Source: an uncultured Bacteroidota bacterium
GTDB taxonomy: Bacteria; Bacteroidota; Bacteroidia; Chitinophagales; Chitinophagaceae
Assembly (NCBI GenBank): GCA_946479535.1
Contig: CAMLGP010000157.1
Coordinates: 1 to 6,662, forward strand
Length of the DNA stretch: 6,662 nucleotides
Direction: 5' to 3'
The notes below the pieces were generated by a model. That model saw only the letters and a list, made by a program, of their open reading frames with translations. It did no database searches and was not told where the DNA came from. Shown here in pieces: positions 1-6,606 of this stretch. The position numbers and the translations under genes are program-made. The first letter of the stretch is position 1, and each line of letters begins with the position of its first letter.

Positions 1-421
1 CAATATTCCTGAAAAGATCCTCCCGCTTTACAATGGTTACCGGAATGGGAGTCCGCTTGGTGGAAGTTGCTGTAGAAACACCGGTAACGGTTACTCCTTC
101 GTTTTCGATAACGGAAGATTGCAATTCAAAATCCTTTTGTGTAACCGTTGCCAGGTCAATCGTCTCTATCTGAGAAGAATAACCCAGATGGCTCACTTCC
201 ACCAGGTATTTACCGGCGGCTATGGCAGGGAAAGTAAAAACGCCATCAGCATTGGAAACAGTACCGGTTCGCAGATCAGGAAAATATATGGTTGCTCCTG
301 AAAGTGCTTCTTTAGTTTTTGAATCTGTTACCTTACCGGTAAAACTGATTTTGGTTTGAGCGTAGGTGGATCCAAAAAAGAGAAATAATATAAATGTAAA
401 AAACAGTTGTTTACGTTTCAT
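1..421 (-). CDS. TonB-dependent receptor, N-terminal part (runs off window)
   Basis: Only the first 140 codons are present; the plug remainder and beta-barrel lie beyond the left edge. Residues 1-21 form a Sec signal peptide: a basic start (MKRKQ), a Phe/Leu-rich core, and cleavage after STYA before Gln22. Residues about 27-108 match the carboxypeptidase-regulatory-like (CarboxypepD_reg) beta-sandwich common at the start of Bacteroidota outer-membrane receptors, with the pieces GKVTDSKTKEALSGATI, NADGVFTF and GKYLVEVSHLGY. Residues about 113-140 look like the start of a TonB plug (VTVTG, then TPIPVTIVKREDLF). By family knowledge such receptors import a ligand across the outer membrane using TonB energy. 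The ligand cannot be told from this part, and no SusD partner is visible. The ATG is the one directly before the signal peptide. No Shine-Dalgarno is present and the leader is AT-rich. The gene follows a small His/Cys protein and is separated from it by a putative terminator. Confidence 0.88.
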   Translation of the reverse strand, partial: MKRKQLFFTFILFLFFGSTYAQTKISFTGKVTDSKTKEALSGATIYFPDLRTGTVSNADGVFTFPAIAAGKYLVEVSHLGYSSQIETIDLATVTQKDFELQSSVIENEGVTVTGVSTATSTKRTPIPVTIVKREDLFRNI

Positions 422-432
422 AACAATGAATT

Positions 433-444
433 AAGGCTAGCCTT
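433..444. promoter_or_regulatory. Perfect 12-bp palindrome before the receptor start
   Basis: AAGGCTAGCCTT is a perfect inverted repeat lying 11 bases upstream of the receptor ATG, inside an otherwise AT-rich leader. This is where an operator or a leader hairpin could act on the receptor gene. It could also be chance. No matching second copy was noticed elsewhere in the window. The regulatory role is inferred. Confidence 0.3.
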
Positions 445-470
445 TGGGATTAGAATAAATAAATAGTAAG

Positions 471-499
471 AAAATAAAATGATTGCCGGGATGCAATCA
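471..499 (-). terminator. Putative intrinsic terminator after the small His/Cys gene
   Basis: Read on the minus strand, a 7-bp perfect stem (TGATTGC paired with GCAATCA, positions 480-499) with a 6-base loop is followed at once by TTTTATTTT (471-479). It starts 15 bases after the stop codon of the upstream gene. The stem is short and only moderately GC-rich, so termination may be partial and allow some read-through into the receptor gene. Confidence 0.5.
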
Positions 500-514
500 G
501 CATTAATAGATCAA

Positions 515-841
515 TTAGGAATTGATTGAAGGCGGGCCGCGACGGGAGAAATGAAACGTGCGATAAGAATAGACCTGGTAAGAATAGAAAGAATATTGTT
601 CAATGGGAGATGCTGAATGAGCTGCAAATTCAGGCTCTGTTACCTCATCAAAAGGCATCTGGAAATCATCCATGCAACTACAGGCATAGTTGATATCCTT
701 ATTCTTCTCGTCCTGTTGGGAAGATTTTCCTGTTTGAGTATGAAGCAGGTTGTGAACCAGCAGACCTCCGCCCATCTTCTGCGAAAAGACGGCCAGCATT
801 AAGAATGCGGCCAGGCGCAATATCAGGGAAGGCCTTTTCAT
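515..841 (-). CDS. Small secreted His/Cys-containing hypothetical protein
   Basis: This is a 108-residue protein if started at the ATG at 841. Residues about 7-20 form a hydrophobic signal-like segment after MKRPS, so it is probably exported. The mature part has H30 and H34 (HNLLH), a C54-x-C56 pair (NYACSC), the acidic patch DDFQMPFDEVTEPE, a Tyr/Ser-rich stretch (81-93) and a C-terminal RRGPPS. His plus C-x-C suggests metal binding, but this is inference. The layout loosely recalls the Bacteroidota HYC_CC_PP-type small proteins, an unverified resemblance. A longer reading from ATG 871 adds 10 residues (MLHFSLPCRP) before the basic start. The 841 start is preferred because it gives a canonical signal peptide and because a promoter-like pair lies between the two ATGs. 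The gene directly precedes a TonB receptor in the same direction, so a joint role in uptake is plausible. Confidence 0.7.
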   Translation of the reverse strand: MKRPSLILRLAAFLMLAVFSQKMGGGLLVHNLLHTQTGKSSQQDEKNKDINYACSCMDDFQMPFDEVTEPEFAAHSASPIEQYSFYSYQVYSYRTFHFSRRGPPSINS

Positions 842-847
842 TGGCCT

Positions 848-880
848 GCAAGGTAGGGAAAAATGCAACAATATTTCAAA
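848..880 (-). promoter_or_regulatory. Candidate Bacteroidota-type promoter for the small His/Cys gene
   Basis: On the minus strand TTTG (877-880) is followed after 21 bases by TACCTTGC (848-855), a degenerate relative of the TAnnTTTG -7 box that looks one T short. Transcription would begin close to the ATG at 841. This would place the alternative ATG at 871 upstream of the transcript start and so favours the shorter protein. Confidence 0.35.
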
Positions 881-913
881 TAATGCCGATAAGTTAATTT
901 GGAATTGCCGGCC

Positions 914-2503
914 TTATCTCACCTTCAACATGGGCCTTACCTGCTGTGTTTGCTCATTCTGTAATCTCGCATAATAAACTCCGGAAGGCAATGCACCACT
1001 ATTAAAATCAACGGTAAACTCACCAGACTGGGTATACTCCTTGTCGATAGGAGTCTGAATAACCCTGCCCAGCATATCAATGATCTGAATAAGGGTATGC
1101 TTCCCTTTTGTTTTGAATTTAATAGTTGTGGAGCTGGTAAAAGGATTGGGATAATTGGTGATCAGTTGGTCTCCGGCGGTCTGGTTAGGATCATCCGTAA
1201 CTCCGGTACAGGCTTTATTATCTACAATATTCAGGCTCTGGAAGTTTTTGAACAGGATGGTCTGTAAAGTAGTGGGAGGCACACAGAACCAGCGTTCCAG
1301 TATGGATGAATAAATACTTCTGAAATCATACTGGTGAGGAATATTATCATTCACAGATGCCCCACCGGGTATGGTTGGGTTGGTACCTGTAACACCCTGT
1401 ACTGCTTTCGCTCCAAAAATGAACATGGGCGCAGCAGCTCCATGGTCAGTTCCCATACTGGAATTGGATTTAATACGGCGACCAAACTCAGAGAATGTCA
1501 AACCCATTACCCTGTCCTGGATCGCCAGAAACTGACAATCATCCATGAATGCTTTCACAGCATCTGATAATTCTTTCAATAAGGATGCATGGTACCCTAT
1601 TGAAGTATCACTGGCTTCAGCTTGTGAAGAATGGGTATCAAAGCCTCCCATTCCCACCATATAGATCCTTGTTTTCAATCCACCTTTTACCAGGCGGGCA
1701 ACGATCTTCAACTGATCAGCCAAAGAGTTGTCTTGCGGATAGGCTCCCTGTTGCGGTACAGCCATTGCCGCTGCAATTATTCTTTGGGCAAAAGCATTTG
1801 TCTGGTTGGCAATAGTTCTTATATAGGTCAACTCATGACCCATTGGCGTATTGGGTGCCGGGTCAAGTACATTATTGATCAGGTTGTAAAAACTCGTAGG
1901 ATTGGTAATGCTCATTCCCATATTGATGGCTGGACCCTGCAAAGTCAGGGATGCAATAGATCCAATCTGAATGGCCAAAGGATCAGGCATTGTTGTATTG
2001 GGATATCCATCAGGGAAGTTGGGATATTCTGTATTTAAATAGCGTCCGGCCCAGCCAGTATTCACTACCTGGTCAGCATCAGATCCACTCATCCAGATAT
2101 CAGTGGCCCGGAAATGCGAGAAATTGGGTTGAGGATAACCTACTGATTGAACAATATTCAGTTTTTTCTCATTATACAGTGACTGCATTCCAGTCATGGC
2201 AGGATGCAATCCTGTATTGGCATATCCATCCAGTTTAAGGATCTTGTTTTGGGCAATGGCCACATTGCTCCTTGCATTGAAATAATCACTATAGGTTGAG
2301 ATGGGGATCACCATATTCAGTCCATCATTACCACCACTTAGCTGAATGATCACCAGCACGTGGTCCGTCTCAATAGCAGGATTCATCAATGCCTGCATCA
2401 ACGGAGAGTGAGCGTGAAACGCTTTCACCGTATAGCCATCTACCAGGGCAGGAAGAATAGCCGCTGCAGGTATACTATTTTTTAAGAATGATCTTCTGCG
2501 CAT
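914..2503 (-). CDS. DUF1501 family protein with Tat signal and T9SS sorting domain
   Basis: A 529-residue protein. The N-terminus MRRRSFLKN is a twin-arginine motif followed by a hydrophobic stretch (residues 11-21, IPAAAILPALV), so export as a folded protein by Tat is likely. DUF1501 spans roughly 45-425: LSGGNDGLNMVIP (55-67), GFDTH (287-291), TFSEFGRR (336-343) and GTDHG (351-355). The family is considered related to the sulfatase/alkaline-phosphatase fold, and the Asp/His motifs fit a metal site, but the substrate is unknown. Residues about 446-529 form a type A T9SS C-terminal sorting domain (NYPNPFTSSTTIKF, IDMLGRVI, LPSGVYYARL), predicting passage through the outer membrane and surface attachment or release. 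The start lies 9 bases after the stop of the DUF1800 gene, indicating one operon and probable translational coupling. No signs of truncation or frameshift were seen. Confidence 0.93.
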   Translation of the reverse strand: MRRRSFLKNSIPAAAILPALVDGYTVKAFHAHSPLMQALMNPAIETDHVLVIIQLSGGNDGLNMVIPISTYSDYFNARSNVAIAQNKILKLDGYANTGLHPAMTGMQSLYNEKKLNIVQSVGYPQPNFSHFRATDIWMSGSDADQVVNTGWAGRYLNTEYPNFPDGYPNTTMPDPLAIQIGSIASLTLQGPAINMGMSITNPTSFYNLINNVLDPAPNTPMGHELTYIRTIANQTNAFAQRIIAAAMAVPQQGAYPQDNSLADQLKIVARLVKGGLKTRIYMVGMGGFDTHSSQAEASDTSIGYHASLLKELSDAVKAFMDDCQFLAIQDRVMGLTFSEFGRRIKSNSSMGTDHGAAAPMFIFGAKAVQGVTGTNPTIPGGASVNDNIPHQYDFRSIYSSILERWFCVPPTTLQTILFKNFQSLNIVDNKACTGVTDDPNQTAGDQLITNYPNPFTSSTTIKFKTKGKHTLIQIIDMLGRVIQTPIDKEYTQSGEFTVDFNSGALPSGVYYARLQNEQTQQVRPMLKVR

Positions 2504-2512
2504 AAAGGAATT

Positions 2513-4168
2513 TTAGGATAATTGGTATTCAGACAGGTTCATCAAATATTGGTAAAGGCTCTTAAGGCGGTTAGAAATAATTGCCGCAGTTGACATATTT
2601 GTTGGATCAGCCACATAGGCATTCCATGCATTGGTCCAGTAATAATCCTGCGTTTGTCCGCTCAGCAATATGGATTGCTTCAGATTTTGTTTTACTGTAT
2701 CTGATAAGGGCACACGATAGATCACTGCAAGGGTATCACTCAACAATGCATTGGGGTCACCGGGATTGGGCAGGGTTTGCGTAAACGGAAGTGGATCGAT
2801 AATAATCTTTTTCATATTCCGCGTAAAGCCGTTCATGATCATGATATCTGTAAACTGGTTGCGCTTGGGCAGTGTATCATGATTGATCCATATCTCGTGA
2901 AAGGCAGGCTCCTGGTAATAGGCCGGCCAACCGGATACATTGGGCGGATCACCAATATCCTGTCCCATGGTATCCATCCAGTTGGAGATATAGCTCCACA
3001 TATTATAGGTATCCTGGTATTCAGTAGCAACTGGAGGAAACGCCACTTTCCATTCACGCATGCAACCGATCACCTGGTCAACCGGGCTCTTGATCATACA
3101 ACCCTGGTTAAGCACATCAAAGAAATGCTCACTTTTGAAAAGGGCCAACAATACCGGTTTGATATCATAATTGGAAGTCCGGAAGATGGCCGCCAGTGGT
3201 TCAATAACATTGGCTTCTGCAGCGCCATCTATTGTGTAATAGACAAACCAGCGGTAAATGGAGCGACAAATATATTTTGATACTTCATCTTTGGAGAAGA
3301 TCATATTGATCAGATCATCAGTTTCCAATTCACCATTTACTCCTGCCTGCCCATTAATGGTAGCGCCGCCAAAATAACTGGAAAAGGTTTTATTATTGGA
3401 ATCATGATTGGCAGGATCAAATGTTGTAAGTGCCGTTGTGGGACTAATACGCCAGCCGGTCAGTATTCTTGCGGCCGTACGCACATCCTGTTCTGTATAG
3501 GCTACAGTAGACCCCTTGCCCAGCGTAAACAATTCCATTAATTCACGTGCATAGTTCTCATCCGGAGCGGAAGCTGAATTCAGGTATCCGTTCAGATAGA
3601 TCAGCATGCCCGGATCGGTTGTAACATTTTTTACAAGCGTTTTGAAATTACCCAGTCCTCCGGTACGCAACAGATTATTGTGCCTGTAAATAAAATGACC
3701 AAGACCAATTGTATTTGTTTCAGTACCGAAATGATCAGCCCAGAATAAAGTGATCTTTTCACGAATGCTTCTGTCCTGGTTAAGCATTACTCCAGCCCAC
3801 CAATGCTTAAAAGACATACGACGGCCTTCATTGATGTCATCATCTTCACTAATATTATTTACCCAGGTAGTTCCTGCAGGTGCTCCGGGATCTGGCACAT
3901 CTTCACTATAATCATTCAATGGAGGAGTTGGCAATGCTGCAACAGGATTCAGTAATTCATTTATTGCCTGGTCCATTGTCCGCGCAGCGAAGTAATCAAT
4001 ATCAGCTTTGGTACTGCCAAACAGCGTACGCTTGAGCAGGTGCTGTACTTCATTACGGGTCCAGGGACCGGTATAAGGAGTTAAGCCAGATTGTGTGCGG
4101 AAATTTTGCGCGGAACGGATAGCAGGGGCTTTCTTTCTCCGGGCAGTGAGAAAATCGCGTCTGTCCAT
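2513..4168 (-). CDS. DUF1800 domain-containing protein
   Basis: A 551-residue protein, complete. DUF1800 covers roughly residues 36-545, with the recognisable pieces NEVQHLLKRTLFG (39-51), REKITLFWADHF (136-147), DENYARELMELFTLGKG (203-219), ARILTGW (233-239) and PPNVSGWP (408-415). The biochemical function of the family is not established. It is commonly encoded beside DUF1501 proteins, as here, and the two probably act together outside the cytoplasm. The N-terminus MDRRDFLTARRKK contains an RR-x-F-L Tat-like motif, but residues 14-35 are polar and no hydrophobic core follows, so a functional signal peptide is not evident. No T9SS sorting domain is present at the C-terminus (NLSEYQLS). The ATG at 4168 is chosen because an in-frame TAA lies shortly upstream. 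First gene of the operon with DUF1501. Confidence 0.93.
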   Translation of the reverse strand: MDRRDFLTARRKKAPAIRSAQNFRTQSGLTPYTGPWTRNEVQHLLKRTLFGSTKADIDYFAARTMDQAINELLNPVAALPTPPLNDYSEDVPDPGAPAGTTWVNNISEDDDINEGRRMSFKHWWAGVMLNQDRSIREKITLFWADHFGTETNTIGLGHFIYRHNNLLRTGGLGNFKTLVKNVTTDPGMLIYLNGYLNSASAPDENYARELMELFTLGKGSTVAYTEQDVRTAARILTGWRISPTTALTTFDPANHDSNNKTFSSYFGGATINGQAGVNGELETDDLINMIFSKDEVSKYICRSIYRWFVYYTIDGAAEANVIEPLAAIFRTSNYDIKPVLLALFKSEHFFDVLNQGCMIKSPVDQVIGCMREWKVAFPPVATEYQDTYNMWSYISNWMDTMGQDIGDPPNVSGWPAYYQEPAFHEIWINHDTLPKRNQFTDIMIMNGFTRNMKKIIIDPLPFTQTLPNPGDPNALLSDTLAVIYRVPLSDTVKQNLKQSILLSGQTQDYYWTNAWNAYVADPTNMSTAAIISNRLKSLYQYLMNLSEYQLS

Positions 4169-4204
4169 AGGTAGTGTTTTGGCGAGTCGTTTTTACATGG
4201 GTTG

Positions 4205-4212
4205 TAAATATA
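4205..4212 (-). promoter_or_regulatory. Possible -7 box of the DUF1800-DUF1501 operon
   Basis: On the minus strand TATATTTA matches TAnnTTTG except for the final base and sits 36 bases before the DUF1800 ATG. No TTG lies 17-23 bases upstream; that position is taken by an A9C5 homopolymer tract (4226-4239, plus strand). It is the best candidate in the intergenic region but weak. Confidence 0.3.
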
Positions 4213-4225
4213 AAACCACCATAAC

Positions 4226-4239
4226 AAAAAAAAACCCCC
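4226..4239. repeat. Homopolymer tract A9C5
   Basis: Nine A followed by five C on the plus strand, in the intergenic region between the divergent DUF1800 and nudK genes. It overlaps the place where a -33 element for the DUF1800 operon would be expected. Such tracts can vary in length by slippage, but a single sequence cannot show this. Confidence 0.6.
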
Positions 4240-4408
4240 ACGTCATTAGATAGGGTAAAATAAAAACAGGTATAGTAATAAACACAACCATGTCTGGATA
4301 ACTCAATGATTTGTTGCTTTCAACGTCATCGGGAAATGGGATAAGCCTTATCTGTAGTTTCAAAAACGCCGAAAAAAAGAATCGAAAAATAAAGGTTTCT
4401 GCTCCGCC

Positions 4409-4416
4409 TATCTTTG
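4409..4416 (+). promoter_or_regulatory. -7 promoter box abutting the nudK start
   Basis: TATCTTTG is an exact match to the Bacteroidota -7 consensus TAnnTTTG. It is followed by CACC and then the ATG at 4421, so the transcript would start at or within a few bases of the start codon. No TTG was found at the usual -33 distance. There is no room for a ribosome binding site, which points to a leaderless or near-leaderless mRNA. Confidence 0.6.
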
Positions 4417-4420
4417 CACC

Positions 4421-4999
4421 ATGAACAATGTAAAGATCCTCGGAACAGAGATCCTCTCCAATAACTGGTACAAGCTTAAGAAAGTCACTTACGAATTCAC
4501 GGATAAAGACGGACAGGTGAAAGTTCAGCACCGGGAAGCCTACGACAGAGGAAATGGCGCTACCATCCTGCTTTACAATAGATCTGGTAAAACGGTTATC
4601 CTTACAAGGCAGTTCCGCCTTCCAACTTTCATTAATGGTAATGCTGATGGAATGTTGATAGAAACCTGTGCGGGCTTATTGGATAAAGACAATCCTGAGG
4701 TTGCTATCCGCCGTGAAACGGAAGAAGAGACCGGTTACAAGATCACTGATGTAAAGAAGGTCTTTGAAGCCTATATGTCGCCCGGTTCAGTAACAGAGAT
4801 CCTCTATTTTTTTGTTGCTGAATACAGCAAGGAAATGAAAGTAAGTGAAGGCGGTGGTGTTGAACATGAACAGGAACAGATTGAAGTGCTGGAACTCACA
4901 CTTGATAAAGCACTTCAAATGATCAACTCAGGAGAAATTAAAGATGGAAAGACCATCATGCTGTTGCAGTATGCCAAATTGAATAAACTGGTGGAATAA
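4421..4999 (+). CDS. nudK: GDP-mannose pyrophosphatase NudK-type Nudix hydrolase
   Basis: A 192-residue protein, the usual length for NudK. By family knowledge the enzyme hydrolyses GDP-mannose to GMP and mannose-1-phosphate in the cytosol with Mg2+; related Nudix enzymes act on ADP-ribose. The sequence shows the NudK-typical stretch YDRGNGATILLYNR (41-54), LTRQFRLPTF (61-70), GMLIETCAGLLD (77-88), and the Nudix core R98-E99-x-x-E102-E103-x-G105, whose Glu residues would bind the metal. These are followed by AYMSPGSVTEILYFFVAEY (117-135) and a Glu-rich segment (148-158). These stretches match what I recall of E. coli NudK closely, so the subfamily call is fairly firm, though ADP-ribose activity cannot be excluded. 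The gene stands alone: divergent from DUF1800 and convergent with the thiolase gene, with 45 bases between the two stops. The start is fixed by the promoter box just upstream. Confidence 0.9.
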   Translation: MNNVKILGTEILSNNWYKLKKVTYEFTDKDGQVKVQHREAYDRGNGATILLYNRSGKTVILTRQFRLPTFINGNADGMLIETCAGLLDKDNPEVAIRRETEEETGYKITDVKKVFEAYMSPGSVTEILYFFVAEYSKEMKVSEGGGVEHEQEQIEVLELTLDKALQMINSGEIKDGKTIMLLQYAKLNKLVE

Positions 5000-5044
5000 C
5001 AGGAGCTCCAAAGAATAATCACTGATGATCCTGATCGCGGGCCA

Positions 5045-6217
5045 CTAGAGATTCTCAATGATCCCTGCAATCCCCTGTCCTCCCCCAACGCAGGCAGTAA
5101 CCATTCCATATTTCTTATTCAATCGCTTCATATCATTTAATACCTGGATGGTTAGTTTGGCGCCAGTACATCCCAAAGGGTGACCCAAAGCAATTGCACC
5201 GCCATTAATATTTACTCGCGCAGGATCAAGACCAACCTCACGGATAACAGCCAGGGCCTGTGAAGCAAACGCTTCATTCAATTCAACAAGATCAATATTG
5301 GAAAGATTCATATTGGCCTGTTTTAATGCTTTTGGAATAGCAGCTACAGGTCCAATACCCATGATCCGTGGATGAACACCTGCAGAAACGCAGGCAACCA
5401 ACCGGCCAATGGGCTTCAATTTCAATTCATTCATCATTCGCTCGCTCATTACAATCACAAATGCGGCACCATCTGATGTTTGAGAAGAGTTTCCTGCGGT
5501 AACACAACCATTCGCCGCAAAAGCTGGCCGCAGTTTGGCCAGCGCTTCCAGTGATGTATCAGCTCTTGGACCTTCATCTGTGTCAACCACATAATTTCTT
5601 TTTTGCTTTTTGCCTTTATTATCGAGATATATTTCATCAACCGTAATAGGAAGTATGCCACTTTTGAAATATCCATTCTTAATGGCATTGATTGCCTTCT
5701 GGTGGGAGTTATAGGAAAACTGGTCCTGGTCTTCGCGACTAACCTTAAATTCTTTGGCAACAGCTTCTGCTGTAAGCCCCATACTCAGGTAATAATCCGG
5801 TTCCTCTTTCGCAATCGAGTAAGCTGGTACGGGTTTCCAACCTGCAGTTGGCACCATACTCATACTTTCAGTCCCACCGGCCACAATACAATCAGCCATT
5901 CCCATCCTGATCTTTGCAGTGGCAATAGCAATTGTTTCAAGTCCTGAAGCGCAATAACGGTTTACTGTCATACCCGGTACATCAAAACCCAGGGCCCTGG
6001 CAGCAATGATCCGGCCTACCTGCAAACCCTGCTCAGCTTCCGGAACGGCATTACCTACTATTACATCATCCACCCGCTTTGGTTCTAACGCAGGAACAGA
6101 AGCCACCAGGGATTTAATGACTTCCACTGCAAGGTCATCCGGACGGAAAAAACGCAACCCACCTCTTTTTGACTTTCCTACTGCTGTACGGTATCCAGCC
6201 ACGATATATGCTTCCAT
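5045..6217 (-). CDS. Acetyl-CoA C-acyltransferase (thiolase)
   Basis: A complete 390-residue thiolase, the normal family length. It catalyses either thiolytic cleavage of 3-ketoacyl-CoA (last step of beta-oxidation) or condensation of two acyl-CoAs. All catalytic parts are visible: the nucleophilic Cys89 in NRYCASGLE, the NEAF motif (314-317), His346 in GHPLGCTG, and the second Cys376 in TACVGGGQG. The N-terminus MEAYIVAGYRTAVGK and the RPDD segment (25-28) are typical of Bacteroidota FadA/PaaJ-like degradative thiolases rather than a dedicated acetoacetyl-CoA synthase, but substrate length cannot be decided here. No 3-hydroxyacyl-CoA dehydrogenase or acyl-CoA dehydrogenase gene adjoins it in this window, so the usual beta-oxidation operon context is missing. 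The start is supported by the conserved N-terminus and a promoter about 70 bases upstream. No Shine-Dalgarno is seen. Confidence 0.95.
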   Translation of the reverse strand: MEAYIVAGYRTAVGKSKRGGLRFFRPDDLAVEVIKSLVASVPALEPKRVDDVIVGNAVPEAEQGLQVGRIIAARALGFDVPGMTVNRYCASGLETIAIATAKIRMGMADCIVAGGTESMSMVPTAGWKPVPAYSIAKEEPDYYLSMGLTAEAVAKEFKVSREDQDQFSYNSHQKAINAIKNGYFKSGILPITVDEIYLDNKGKKQKRNYVVDTDEGPRADTSLEALAKLRPAFAANGCVTAGNSSQTSDGAAFVIVMSERMMNELKLKPIGRLVACVSAGVHPRIMGIGPVAAIPKALKQANMNLSNIDLVELNEAFASQALAVIREVGLDPARVNINGGAIALGHPLGCTGAKLTIQVLNDMKRLNKKYGMVTACVGGGQGIAGIIENL

Positions 6218-6288
6218 GAGATTAGTTTTAAGATTTGTCTGCTATAATAACAATCCAACCCGATGGTTGTTTATGCAACTTTCAATAC

Positions 6289-6322
6289 CAAATTTACAAC
6301 TCTAAAATCATCAGTAAAACAA
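6289..6322 (-). promoter_or_regulatory. Promoter of the thiolase gene
   Basis: On the minus strand TAAATTTG (6289-6296) matches the TAnnTTTG -7 box exactly, and a TTG (6320-6322) lies 23 bases upstream, at the long end of the accepted spacing. The predicted leader is about 65-70 bases. The promoter lies just after the stop of the upstream membrane-protein gene, so the thiolase can be transcribed on its own. Confidence 0.55.
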
Positions 6323-6324
6323 GA

Positions 6325-6606
6325 TTATTTTTTCCTTTTCTTTTTTAGCTTATTATTTCTAAATATCATCCAATCAATCACATAGAAAAAAGAACCCGCC
6401 AAAACTCCCACAATAATTATTTTAAGCACTACCTCCCAGTTAAACCCATTACCGATTATGAGATTAATTATTGCTACCACCAATCCTACAATAATTCCAT
6501 ATACCAGTCCGCCCCATATTTGTTTACGCCCTATATGAAATCCTGAAAGCACAAGAAAGAAAACGGCGATAAAGCCAAGGGTATACCAAATAATGGAAGT
6601 TGCCAT
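6325..6606 (-). CDS. Small three-helix membrane protein, unknown function
   Basis: A 93-residue hydrophobic protein that I do not recognise. Three membrane segments can be seen at about residues 5-22, 32-52 and 58-80, each rich in Ile, Val, Leu, Phe and Gly. A strongly basic tail follows (NNKLKKKRKK), which by the positive-inside rule should lie in the cytoplasm and put the N-terminus outside. A short basic loop (GRKQ, 26-29) follows the first helix. There are no Cys residues and no obvious catalytic motif. The start is the ATG at 6606, preceded by AAAAGAAG, which could act as a weak ribosome binding site. The upstream region is cut by the window edge, so its promoter and operon are unknown. 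The coherent hydrophobic pattern makes it a likely real gene. Confidence 0.7.
   Translation of the reverse strand: MATSIIWYTLGFIAVFFLVLSGFHIGRKQIWGGLVYGIIVGLVVAIINLIIGNGFNWEVVLKIIIVGVLAGSFFYVIDWMIFRNNKLKKKRKK

Noticed and set aside
888..918. GATAAG...CTTATC inverted repeat near the DUF1501 stop
   Set aside because: Only a 6-bp stem with a 19-base loop and no T-tract; not convincing as a terminator.
1334..2238. Several overlapping plus-strand open frames
   Set aside because: They lie antisense to the well-supported DUF1501 gene, resemble no family and have no promoter or plausible domain.
2581..3280. Plus-strand open frames of 67 and 167 codons
   Set aside because: They are antisense to the conserved core of DUF1800 and show no recognisable motif; chance open frames.
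4193..4531. Minus-strand open frame of 112 codons
   Set aside because: It overlaps the start of nudK on the opposite strand and the nudK promoter; composition is that of translated AT-rich intergenic DNA.
5000..5044. Convergent gap between nudK and the thiolase, with GATC-CT-GATC
   Set aside because: The repeat is too short to form a useful hairpin and no T-run follows; no terminator can be claimed.
5455..5760. Minus-strand open frame of 101 codons inside the thiolase gene
   Set aside because: It is a shifted frame within an intact thiolase, which needs no frameshift to explain it.
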